Assembly (NCBI RefSeq): GCF_014645815.1
Contig: NZ_BMML01000006.1
Location: 1-46,513 of the forward strand
Reading direction: 5' to 3'
Origin: Streptomyces fuscichromogenes
GTDB taxonomy: Bacteria > Actinomycetota > Actinomycetes > Streptomycetales > Streptomycetaceae
DNA: 46,513 nucleotides
Shown here: positions 39,637-46,513 of the stretch, one piece after another
How positions within the stretch are numbered: the stretch's first letter is position 1
Layout: every line of letters begins with the position of its first letter
The notes under the pieces: generated by a model
What the model was told of the DNA's origin: nothing
Databases searched by the model: none
Seen by the model: the letters and a program-made list of their open reading frames with translations, nothing else
Position numbers and translations under genes: made by a program

Positions 39637-40434
39637 TCACATCCGCGACACGTTCCGCTCGTACACCAGCCGCAGACCCACCAGCGTCAGCCACGGCTCG
39701 TGCTCGTCGATCACCGACGACTCGCCCAGCACCATCGGCGCCAACCCACCCGTCGCGATCACCGTCACGTCGTCGGGATCGTCGGCGAGCTCCCGCGCCA
39801 TCCGCCCGACCACCCCGTCGACCTGCCCGGCGAACCCGTACACGATGCCCGCCTGCATGGCCTCCACCGTGTTCTTCCCGATCACGCTCCGCGGCCGGGC
39901 CACCTCGATCTTCCGCAGCTGCGCGCCCTTGACCCCGAGCGCCTCCACGGAGATCTCGATACCGGGCGCGATCACACCGCCCACGTACTCCCCGCGCGCG
40001 GACACCGCGTCGAAGGTCGTGGCCGTACCGAAGTCGACGACGATCGCCGGTCCCCCGTACAGCTCGACGGCGGCGACCGCGTTGATGATCCGGTCGGCAC
40101 CGACCTCCTTGGGGTTGTCAGTGAGGATCGGCACCCCGGTCTTCACCCCGGGCTCCACCAGCACCGCCGGGACGTCGCCGTAGTAGCGCCGCGTCACCTC
40201 GCGCAGCTCGTGCAGCACGGACGGCACGGTCGCGCAGATCGCGATCCCGTCGATGCCGTCGCCGAGCTCGTCGCCGAGCAGCGGGTGCATGCCCATCAGG
40301 CCCTGGAGCAGCACCGCCAGCTCGTCGGCGGTACGGCGGGCGTCCGTCGAGATGCGCCAGTGCTCGACGATGTCCTCGCCGTCGAAGAGGCCGAGGACGG
40401 TGTGGGTGTTGCCGACGTCGATGGTGAGGAGCAT
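39637..40434 (-). CDS. coaX: Type III pantothenate kinase
   Basis: First step of CoA synthesis, phosphorylation of pantothenate, by the K+-dependent type III enzyme. Of 265 residues, MLLTIDVGNTHTVLGLFDG is phosphate motif 1 with catalytic Asp, GADRIINAVAA is the conserved GADR loop, VVDFGTATTFDAV is phosphate motif 2, and GGVIAPGIEISVEAL and VIATGGLAPMVL complete the ASKHA fold. The ATG is 4 bp after the nadC stop, so it is the last gene of the DUF2520-panC-nadB-nadC-coaX operon; panC makes its substrate. Confidence 0.95.
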   Translation of the reverse strand: MLLTIDVGNTHTVLGLFDGEDIVEHWRISTDARRTADELAVLLQGLMGMHPLLGDELGDGIDGIAICATVPSVLHELREVTRRYYGDVPAVLVEPGVKTGVPILTDNPKEVGADRIINAVAAVELYGGPAIVVDFGTATTFDAVSARGEYVGGVIAPGIEISVEALGVKGAQLRKIEVARPRSVIGKNTVEAMQAGIVYGFAGQVDGVVGRMARELADDPDDVTVIATGGLAPMVLGESSVIDEHEPWLTLVGLRLVYERNVSRM

Positions 40435-40438
40435 GGGG

Positions 40439-41416
40439 TCACTCCGCCTCGCGCAGATCCAGGCCGATGTCCAGGATCGGCGAGGAGTGGGTGAGGGCGC
40501 CGACGGCCAGGAAGTCCACGCCCGTGTCGGCGTAGGCCCGCGCGTTGTCCAGCGTGAGCCGCCCGGACGCCTCCAGGAGCGCGCGCCCGTCGACGATCGC
40601 GACGGCCTCCTCGCACTCCATCGGCGTGAAGTTGTCCAGCAGGATCAGGTCGGCGCCCGCGTCGACGACCTCGCGCAGCTGGTGCAGGGTGTCGACCTCG
40701 ACCTCGATCGCCAGCTCCGGGAAGGCCTCGCGGACGGCCTTGAAGGCCTGCGCGACGCCACCGGCCGCGACCACGTGGTTGTCCTTGACCAGGGCCGCGT
40801 CGGAGAGCGACATGCGGTGGTTGACGCCGCCGCCGCTGCGCACCGCGAACTTCTCCAGGGAGCGCAGCCCCGGAGTGGTCTTGCGGGTGTCCCGCACGCG
40901 CGTGGCCGTGCCCTCCAGCTCGTCCGCCCACGCGCGCGTGGCGGTCGCGATGCCGGAGAGGCGGTTCAGGATGTTGAGGGCGCTGCGCTCGGCGGTGAGC
41001 AGGTCGCGGGTGCGGGTGGTGATCGACAGCAGCCGCTGCCCGGCCTCGACCCGGTCGCCGTCCTCGACGTGCCGCTCGACCTCGAACTCGTCGGTGCAGA
41101 CCACGGAGACCACGGCCTCGGCGACCCTCAGGCCCGCGACGACACCGGCCTCGCGCGCGACGAAGTCGCCGGTGGCCACGGCCTCCTCGGGGATCGTCGC
41201 GACGGTCGTCACGTCCACGCCGTTGTCCAGGTCCTCCTGGACGGCCACGTTGGCGATGTCCTCGACCTCGACGGGGTCGAGGCCGGCGGCGGCCAGCAGT
41301 TCGGCGAGCGCGGGGTCGAGCCCGCACTCCAGGTACTCCTCGTCGCCCCCGGCGCCACAGGCACAGCCGTCGCCGCAGCCGCCGCCGTCGGCGAGGGGAA
41401 GGTCGTTGGTGCTCAC
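40439..41416 (-). CDS. nadC: Nicotinate-nucleotide pyrophosphorylase (quinolinate phosphoribosyltransferase)
   Basis: Converts quinolinate and PRPP to nicotinate mononucleotide plus CO2 in NAD synthesis. The 325 residues contain SALNILNRLSGIATATRAWADEL, RVRDTRKTTPGLRSLEKFAVRSGGGVNHR (PRPP and substrate site), VKDNHV and IEVEVDTLHQL, and LILLDNFTP. The N-terminal 32 residues are unusual: CGDGCACG with C14, C18, C20 and C31, which could bind a metal. I use the GTG at 41416, 11 nt after AGGAG; a GTG at 41425 overlaps the nadB stop by 4 bp and is possible. Confidence 0.95.
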   Translation of the reverse strand: MSTNDLPLADGGGCGDGCACGAGGDEEYLECGLDPALAELLAAAGLDPVEVEDIANVAVQEDLDNGVDVTTVATIPEEAVATGDFVAREAGVVAGLRVAEAVVSVVCTDEFEVERHVEDGDRVEAGQRLLSITTRTRDLLTAERSALNILNRLSGIATATRAWADELEGTATRVRDTRKTTPGLRSLEKFAVRSGGGVNHRMSLSDAALVKDNHVVAAGGVAQAFKAVREAFPELAIEVEVDTLHQLREVVDAGADLILLDNFTPMECEEAVAIVDGRALLEASGRLTLDNARAYADTGVDFLAVGALTHSSPILDIGLDLREAE

Positions 41417-41421
41417 GTCTG

Positions 41422-43167
41422 TCACTGCTCCTGGTGTGGCTGGTGGGGCCGGGTAGGGGGGAAGTCTGCGGTGTCGGTGGTGCCCACGGCCAGCGTGCGG
41501 TCGGGATTCAGCCGTACGACGATGTGGCGCTCCCACCGGGCGTCGTCGCGGTCGGCGTGGTCCTCGCGCCAGTGGCAGCCGCGGGTCTCCTCGCGGCGGA
41601 GGGCCGCCTCGACGAGCACCCGCGCGACGCACAGGAGGTTGGTGGCCTCCCAGGTGTCGACGCCGGGCTCGGCGGTCTTGCCGTTCTCGTCCAGGGCGTC
41701 ACGGGCGTCCGTGTGCAGCCGCTGGAGCTGTCCGGCGGCCCTGGCGAGGGACTCCTCGGAGCGCAGCACGCCGGCGCCCTCGGTCATGATCCGCTGGATG
41801 GCGAAGCGGTTCTCCGGGGCGAGCAGCGGGTGCGCGGGCTTCTCGGGGTGCGGGACCGGTGCGGGCACGCGTGCGGGCAGGCCGTGCTCCGCGCGGGCCG
41901 CCGTGATGTCGGCGGCGATGCGCTCGGCGTAGACGAGGCCTTCGAGGAGGGAGTTGGAGGCGAGCCGGTTCGCGCCGTGCACGCCGGTGCAGGCGACCTC
42001 GCCGCACGCGTAGAGCCCGGGGACGGTGGTGCGGCCTCGCGCGTCGGTGCGCACGCCCCCGGAGGCGTAGTGGGCGGCCGGCGCTATCGGGATGGGCTCG
42101 GTGACCGGGTCGATGCCGTTGGCCCGGCAGGCGGCCAGGATGGTCGGGAAGCGGTGCTCCCACATGTCGGCGCCGAAGTGCCGGGCGTCGAGGTACATGT
42201 GCTCGGCGTCCTGCTCCTGCATCCGCCGCATGATGCCCTTGGCCACGATGTCCCGGGGCGCCAGCTCCGCCAGTTCGTGCCGGCCCACCATGAAGCGGGT
42301 GCCGTCCGCGTCGACCAGGTACGCGCCCTCGCCGCGGACCGCCTCGGAGACCAGCGGCTGCTGGCCCTCGGCGTCGGGGCCGAGGAAGAGCACGGTCGGG
42401 TGGAACTGCACGAATTCGAGGTCGCTGACCTCCGCGCCGGCGCGCAGCGCCAGGGCCACGCCGTCGCCGGTGGACACCGACGGGTTGGTGGTCGCGGAGA
42501 AGACCTGGCCCATGCCGCCGGTCGCGAGGACGACCGCCGGGGCGTGCACGGCGCCCACGCCGTCGTGCTGGCCCTCGCCCATGACGTGCAGGGTGACACC
42601 GGCCGTACGGCCTTCGGCGTCGGTCAGCAGGTCCAGGACCAGCGCGTTCTCGAAGGTGCGCAGCCCACGCGCGCGTACCGCCTCCACCAGGGCCCGGGAG
42701 ACCTCGGCGCCGGTGGCGTCGCCGCCCGCGTGCGCGATCCGGCGCCGGTGGTGGCCGCCCTCGCGGGTGAGGTCGAGGCCGCCCTCGGAGGACTCGTCGA
42801 AGATGGCGCCGGTGTCGATGAGCCGCCGTACCGCGCCGGGGCCCTCGGTGACGAGGATCCGTACGGCGTCCTCGTCGCAGAGTCCGACGCCGGCCACCAG
42901 GGTGTCCCCGAGGTGCTGTTCGGGGGTGTCGCCCTCGCCGAGGGCCGCGGCGATGCCGCCCTGCGCCCAGCGGGTGGAGCCGTCGTCCAGGCGGGCCTTG
43001 GTGACGACGACCGTGGTGAGCCCGGCGGCCTGGCAGCGCAGGGCCGCGGTCAGCCCGGCCACCCCGGACCCGACGACGACCACGTCCGCCGAGATGCTCC
43101 ACCCGGGCGCGGGCGCGTGCAGCCGTATGCCGGTGGTGGTGCCTGTGCTGGTGCCTGTGCTGGTCAC
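41422..43167 (-). CDS. nadB: L-aspartate oxidase
   Basis: FAD enzyme that oxidises aspartate to iminoaspartate, the first step of de novo NAD synthesis. The 581 residues have VVVVGSGVAGLTAALRCQAAG as FAD-binding loop, GGHHRRRIAHAGGDATG, VQFHPTVLF, AAHYASGGVRTDARGRTTVPGLYACGEVACTGVHGANRLASNSL with active-site Arg and His residues, and a helical C-terminal domain. The GTG at 43167 overlaps the panC stop by 4 bp. The first residues MTSTGTSTGTTTG come from a 12-bp tandem repeat. nadA, which takes the product, is not in the window. Confidence 0.96.
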   Translation of the reverse strand: MTSTGTSTGTTTGIRLHAPAPGWSISADVVVVGSGVAGLTAALRCQAAGLTTVVVTKARLDDGSTRWAQGGIAAALGEGDTPEQHLGDTLVAGVGLCDEDAVRILVTEGPGAVRRLIDTGAIFDESSEGGLDLTREGGHHRRRIAHAGGDATGAEVSRALVEAVRARGLRTFENALVLDLLTDAEGRTAGVTLHVMGEGQHDGVGAVHAPAVVLATGGMGQVFSATTNPSVSTGDGVALALRAGAEVSDLEFVQFHPTVLFLGPDAEGQQPLVSEAVRGEGAYLVDADGTRFMVGRHELAELAPRDIVAKGIMRRMQEQDAEHMYLDARHFGADMWEHRFPTILAACRANGIDPVTEPIPIAPAAHYASGGVRTDARGRTTVPGLYACGEVACTGVHGANRLASNSLLEGLVYAERIAADITAARAEHGLPARVPAPVPHPEKPAHPLLAPENRFAIQRIMTEGAGVLRSEESLARAAGQLQRLHTDARDALDENGKTAEPGVDTWEATNLLCVARVLVEAALRREETRGCHWREDHADRDDARWERHIVVRLNPDRTLAVGTTDTADFPPTRPHQPHQEQ

Positions 43168-44165
43168 GAGGCGGCTCCGAAGGATCCGAAGGTGAGCGGA
43201 AGGTTGTCGATCAGCCGGGTCGTCCCGACCCGGGCGGCGACGGCGAGGACGGCCTCTCCGGTGAAGTCGTCGTCGATCTCGGTGAAGTCGGACGGGTCGA
43301 CCAGGGCGAGGTAGTCCAGTGCGAGGGGCGGGTCGTGGTGGACCGCGTCGTCCAGGACCTGGCGGGCGGCCGCGCGGACCGCCGCGGCGGCGTTCGGCAC
43401 GGCCTTGGCGACGGCGTGCGCGTCGGCGGCCGCGCGGGATTCGCCTATGGCGCTGAGCGCCTCGGCGCGCGCCCGCGTGGACGGCACCTCGCGCGCCCGC
43501 GCACGCAGCGCCTCCTGTGCCGCGTGCCGGTCGCGGCCCGCGAACAGCGCGCGGGACAGCGCGAGCGCCGTGCGCCGTTCGTCGGCCGACAGGTAGCGGT
43601 TGCGGCTGGACATCGCGAGCCCGTCGGGCTCGCGCACGGTCGGTACGCCGACGATCTCGATGCCGAAGTTCAGGTCGCGCACCATCCGCCGGATCACGGC
43701 CAGCTGCTGGGCGTCCTTCTGCCCGAACAGGGCCACGTCGGGGCGGGTGAGGTGCAGCAGCTTGGCGACGACGGTCAGGACACCGTCGAAGTGCCCGGGG
43801 CGGGAGGCGCCCTCCAGGAGCGTGCCCATCGGCCCCGCGGTGACCCGCACCTGGGGCCGCCCGCCCGGGTAGACCTCGTCGGCGGACGGGGCGAACACGG
43901 CGTCCGCGCCCGCCTGTTCCGCGATCTTGAGGTCGGCGTCCAGGGTGCGCGGGTAGCGGTCGAGGTCCTCGCCGGCGCCGAACTGGAGCGGGTTGACGAA
44001 CACCGTGACGACGACCTCGCCGTCCGGGCCGGCGATCTCGCGCGCGGCGCGGACCAGGGTGGCGTGGCCCTCGTGCAGGGCGCCCATGGTCATCACGACG
44101 GCACGGCGGCCGTGCCGTACGCGCGCGTGCAGTTCCCCGGCGGTGCGCAGCAGGGCGGTGCTCAT
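43164..44165 (-). CDS. panC: Pantothenate synthetase
   Basis: Joins pantoate and beta-alanine with ATP to make pantothenate. MTMGALHEGHATLVRAA holds the HIGH motif (H31, H34); VVTVFVNPLQFGAGEDLDRYPRTLDAD binds pantoate, FGQKDAQQLAVIRRMVRDL is the ATP site, and LAMSSRNRYLS is the KMSKS equivalent. The 333 residues are longer than the roughly 280 usual, by an Ala-rich C-terminal domain insertion typical of Streptomyces. The ATG overlaps the DUF2520 gene stop by 4 bp. Its product is the substrate of the coaX product in the same operon. Confidence 0.95.
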   Translation of the reverse strand: MSTALLRTAGELHARVRHGRRAVVMTMGALHEGHATLVRAAREIAGPDGEVVVTVFVNPLQFGAGEDLDRYPRTLDADLKIAEQAGADAVFAPSADEVYPGGRPQVRVTAGPMGTLLEGASRPGHFDGVLTVVAKLLHLTRPDVALFGQKDAQQLAVIRRMVRDLNFGIEIVGVPTVREPDGLAMSSRNRYLSADERRTALALSRALFAGRDRHAAQEALRARAREVPSTRARAEALSAIGESRAAADAHAVAKAVPNAAAAVRAAARQVLDDAVHHDPPLALDYLALVDPSDFTEIDDDFTGEAVLAVAARVGTTRLIDNLPLTFGSFGAAS

Positions 44166-45127
44166 CGGGGGCTCCCCTCGGTGCCGTCGGTGCCGTCGAT
44201 GCCGGTCGTACCGGTCGGGCCGTCGGCGCTGTTCGCGAGGACGCCGAGCAGGTCCTCGGCGAGCTCCGGCTTGAGCAGGCCGTGCGCGAGCGCCCGGTCG
44301 GCCGTCGCGCGGGCCATCGCCAGGTAGCCGTCGACGGCCTGCGGGGCGTGCCTGCGCAACTCAGTGACGTGCGCGGCGACGGTGCCCGCGTCCCCGCGCG
44401 CGACCGGCCCGGTCAGTGCCGCGTCGCCGGAGCGCAGGGCGTTGTCCAGGGCCGCGCCGAGGAGCGGGCCGAGCATCCGGTCGGGGGCCTCGACACCGGC
44501 GGTGCGCAGCAGCTCCATGGACTGGGCGACCAGGGTGACCAGGTGGTTGGCGCCGAGGGCGAGGGCCGCGTGGTAGAGCGGGCGGTTCTCCTCGGAGATC
44601 CACTCCGGCTCGCCGCCCATCTCGATGACCAGGGCCTCGGCGGCCAGCCGCAGCTCCTCTGGCGCGGTCACCCCGAACGAGCAGCCCGCCAGCCGCTGCA
44701 CGTCCACCGGCGTCCCGGTGAAGGTCATCGCCGGGTGCAGGGCCAGCGGCAGCGCGCCCGCGCGCAGGGCCGGGTCCAGGACCTTCGCGCCGTACCGTCC
44801 GGAGGTGTGCACGAGCAGCTGGCCGGGCCGTACGGCGCCGGTCTCGGCGAGGCCGGTGACCAGGCCGGGCAGGGCGTCGTCGGGGACGGTCAGCAGGACC
44901 AGGTCGGCGCGGAGCAGGACCTCGGCGGGGGGTACCAGCGGGACGTCGGGGAGCATCGCCTCGGCGCGCCGCCGGGAGGCGTCGGAGACCCCGGAGACGG
45001 CCACCGGACGGTGCCCGGCGAGTTGCAGGGACGCGGCCAGCGCGGGGCCCACCCGGCCGGCGCCGACGACGCCGACGGTGAGCCGCGCGGGGCGGTCGCC
45101 GGGGTCTGGCTGTTGGACTGTACTCAC
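44162..45127 (-). CDS. Rossmann-like/DUF2520 protein, possible ketopantoate reductase
   Basis: A 321-residue protein with an N-terminal NAD(P)-binding domain (VGVVGAGRVGPALAASLQLAGH) and a C-terminal helical DUF2520 domain (NRPLYHAALALGANHLVTLVAQSMELL). This layout is close to ketopantoate reductase and 6-phosphogluconate dehydrogenase-like enzymes. It is directly coupled to panC, whose substrate pantoate comes from ketopantoate reduction, so a PanE/PanG-like role is the best guess, but it is not shown. The GTG at 45127 follows GGAAGG at 10 nt. It heads the NAD/CoA operon. Confidence 0.82.
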   Translation of the reverse strand: MSTVQQPDPGDRPARLTVGVVGAGRVGPALAASLQLAGHRPVAVSGVSDASRRRAEAMLPDVPLVPPAEVLLRADLVLLTVPDDALPGLVTGLAETGAVRPGQLLVHTSGRYGAKVLDPALRAGALPLALHPAMTFTGTPVDVQRLAGCSFGVTAPEELRLAAEALVIEMGGEPEWISEENRPLYHAALALGANHLVTLVAQSMELLRTAGVEAPDRMLGPLLGAALDNALRSGDAALTGPVARGDAGTVAAHVTELRRHAPQAVDGYLAMARATADRALAHGLLKPELAEDLLGVLANSADGPTGTTGIDGTDGTEGSPR

Positions 45128-45300
45128 GCGAGGGTGGCCTTCCCGTTCCAGTCCGCTCTGGGTACCGGACGATTTCTCGTCATGTTAACGCTATCCGGTC
45201 CGGGGCCGATCGGTCGTCCACAGGCTGTGGGTATCCCGTCACACCGGCCCCGGGGAAAATGCCGGGCACCCGGCCGGCGCGCCACGGCATCATCCACCGC

Positions 45301-46494
45301 ATGAGTGAAACGGCGACGGCCCAGGACGAGCAGCCGGCGGAACCCCTGCCGGCGGAAGAACGGATGCGACGGCGACGCGCCGACGCCTACCGGCAGGCAA
45401 CCCGCGTCCTGGCGCGCACCGGCCTGCGGGCCTCGCTCCGCGAGCGGCTCGCGGGGCTCCGGGAGGCGGCCCCCGAGGTGTACGACCTGGACGAGCCGTC
45501 GGACCTCTACGGCAACGGCGTCGTCGAGGCCCTGGAGCGGCGCGTCGCGGCTCTGCTGGGCACGGAGGCCGCCGCGTTCTTCCCGACCGGCACGATGGCC
45601 CAGCAGGTCGCCCTGCGCTGCTGGGCGGCCCGCACCGGCAGCCCCACGGTCGCCCTGCACGCCCTCGCCCACCCCGAGGTGCACGAGCGCGACGCCTTGC
45701 GCGAGGTGGCCGGCCTGCGCACGGTCCGCGTCACCGGCGAGCCCCGGCTCCCGACCGCCCAGGAGATACGCGACTTCGCGGAGCCCTTCGGCACGCTGAT
45801 GCTGGAGCTGCCCCTCAGGGACGCCGGTTTCGTCCTGCCCTCCTGGGAGGAGCTCACGGAGCTGGTGGAGGCGGCGCGGGAACGCGACGCGGTGGTGCAC
45901 TTCGACGGCGCACGCCTGTGGGAGTCCACCGTCCGCTTCGGCCGCTCCCTGCCGGAGATCGCGGACCTGGCGGACAGCGTCTACGTGTCGTTCTACAAGT
46001 CCCTCGACGGCATCGGCGGTGCCGCGCTGGCCGGCCCGAGGTCCCTGGTCGAGGAGGCGAGGACCTGGCGCCACCGCTACGGCGGCATGGTCTTCCAGCA
46101 GTTCCCGACGGCGCTCGCGGCCCTGATCGGCCTGGAGCGCGAACTGCCCCGCCTCCCGGACTACGTCCGCCACGCGCGTGTGGTCGCCGCGGCGCTGCGC
46201 GAGGGCTTCGCCGGGGCGGGCGTCCCCTGGGCCCGGGTCCACCCGGAGGAACCGCACACCCACCAGTTCCAGGTCTGGCTGCCGTACGACGCCGACGTAC
46301 TGCTGGAGACGGCGGTACGCCAGGCCGAGGAGACCAACACCTACCTCTTCACCGGCTTCTGGGGCACGAAGGGCCCGGGGCTGTCGATGACGGAGGTGAC
46401 GGTGGCGGCGACGGGCCTGGAGTGGACGGCGGAGGACGTACGGGCGGCGGTGGCGGACTTTGCCGGGCGGCTGCCGAAGGGCGCCCGTTCTTGA
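45301..46494 (+). CDS. PLP-dependent threonine-aldolase-like enzyme (beta-eliminating lyase family)
   Basis: A 397-residue fold-type I PLP enzyme. YGNGVVEALERRVAALLGTEAAAFFPTGTMAQQVAL is the cofactor phosphate loop, VVHFDGARLWES carries the Asp that pairs the pyridine N, and YVSFYKSLDGIGGAALAG contains the Schiff-base Lys. These fit low-specificity threonine aldolase, but many substrates are possible. The ATG at 45301 has CATCAT ending 7 nt upstream and no Shine-Dalgarno; likely leaderless. It diverges from the NAD/CoA operon. A 45-residue Arg/Ala-rich N-terminal extension precedes the fold. Confidence 0.88.
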   Translation: MSETATAQDEQPAEPLPAEERMRRRRADAYRQATRVLARTGLRASLRERLAGLREAAPEVYDLDEPSDLYGNGVVEALERRVAALLGTEAAAFFPTGTMAQQVALRCWAARTGSPTVALHALAHPEVHERDALREVAGLRTVRVTGEPRLPTAQEIRDFAEPFGTLMLELPLRDAGFVLPSWEELTELVEAARERDAVVHFDGARLWESTVRFGRSLPEIADLADSVYVSFYKSLDGIGGAALAGPRSLVEEARTWRHRYGGMVFQQFPTALAALIGLERELPRLPDYVRHARVVAAALREGFAGAGVPWARVHPEEPHTHQFQVWLPYDADVLLETAVRQAEETNTYLFTGFWGTKGPGLSMTEVTVAATGLEWTAEDVRAAVADFAGRLPKGARS

Positions 46495-46513
46495 GCGCCC
46501 CGCTCTGAAGCGC

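Overview
The window is about 46.5 kb of very GC-rich chromosome with dense, mostly housekeeping genes, GTG/TTG starts and strong third-position GC bias. Together with the sigE-cseABC operon, Lsr2, the radA-disA pair, a short MutY and a ClgR-type promoter for clpC, this points to Streptomyces. From memory, the order trpS-proC ... ilvD ... radA-disA-mutY-sigE-cseABC ... clpC-lsr2 ... coaX-nadC-nadB-panC follows the conserved Streptomyces core. No tRNA, rRNA, CRISPR array, phage or transposase gene was seen.

Layout. 1-2331: an auxiliary tryptophanyl-tRNA synthetase gene behind a Trp-codon leader peptide and attenuator hairpin, convergent with proC. 2414-9116: a two-gene ABC exporter, a methyltransferase, a small membrane protein, three tandem SH3-type small proteins and a divergent membrane Ser/Thr kinase with a beta-propeller-like sensor. 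9178-13744 (minus): ilvD, a TetR regulator coupled to a sugar-phosphate-isomerase-like gene, and a Ppx/GppA phosphatase. 13825-21550: a cysteine-rich protein, a sigma-like/anti-sigma-like membrane fusion, radA, disA (c-di-AMP synthase), a secreted Ser/Gly-rich protein and mutY. 21822-25146: the cell-envelope stress operon sigE-cseA-cseB-cseC.

25238-29953: an AraC-type gene remnant, a DHA2-type MFS exporter divergent from its likely TetR repressor with three copies of a 22-bp operator between them, an M23 peptidase and a secreted HAD phosphatase. 30001-33060: a 1019-residue NACHT NTPase with a C-terminal LRR-like region, the most striking gene here and a candidate stand-alone bacterial NLR-type defence protein. 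33133-39372: clpC (with two ClgR-type boxes upstream), a hypothetical protein, lsr2, a short N-acetylglutamate-synthase-like acetyltransferase, a BlaI-type regulator and two small conserved genes. 39637-45127 (minus): a tightly coupled Rossmann/DUF2520-panC-nadB-nadC-coaX operon joining NAD and pantothenate/CoA synthesis. 45301-46494: a PLP-dependent threonine-aldolase-like enzyme.

Two window-wide patterns stand out. About a dozen first genes have a -10-like hexamer (mostly TANNNT) ending exactly 6-7 nt before the start codon and no Shine-Dalgarno sequence, which predicts leaderless mRNAs. Intergenic regions also carry recurrent Streptomyces repeat units, one of them in a perfect 44-bp tandem duplication.
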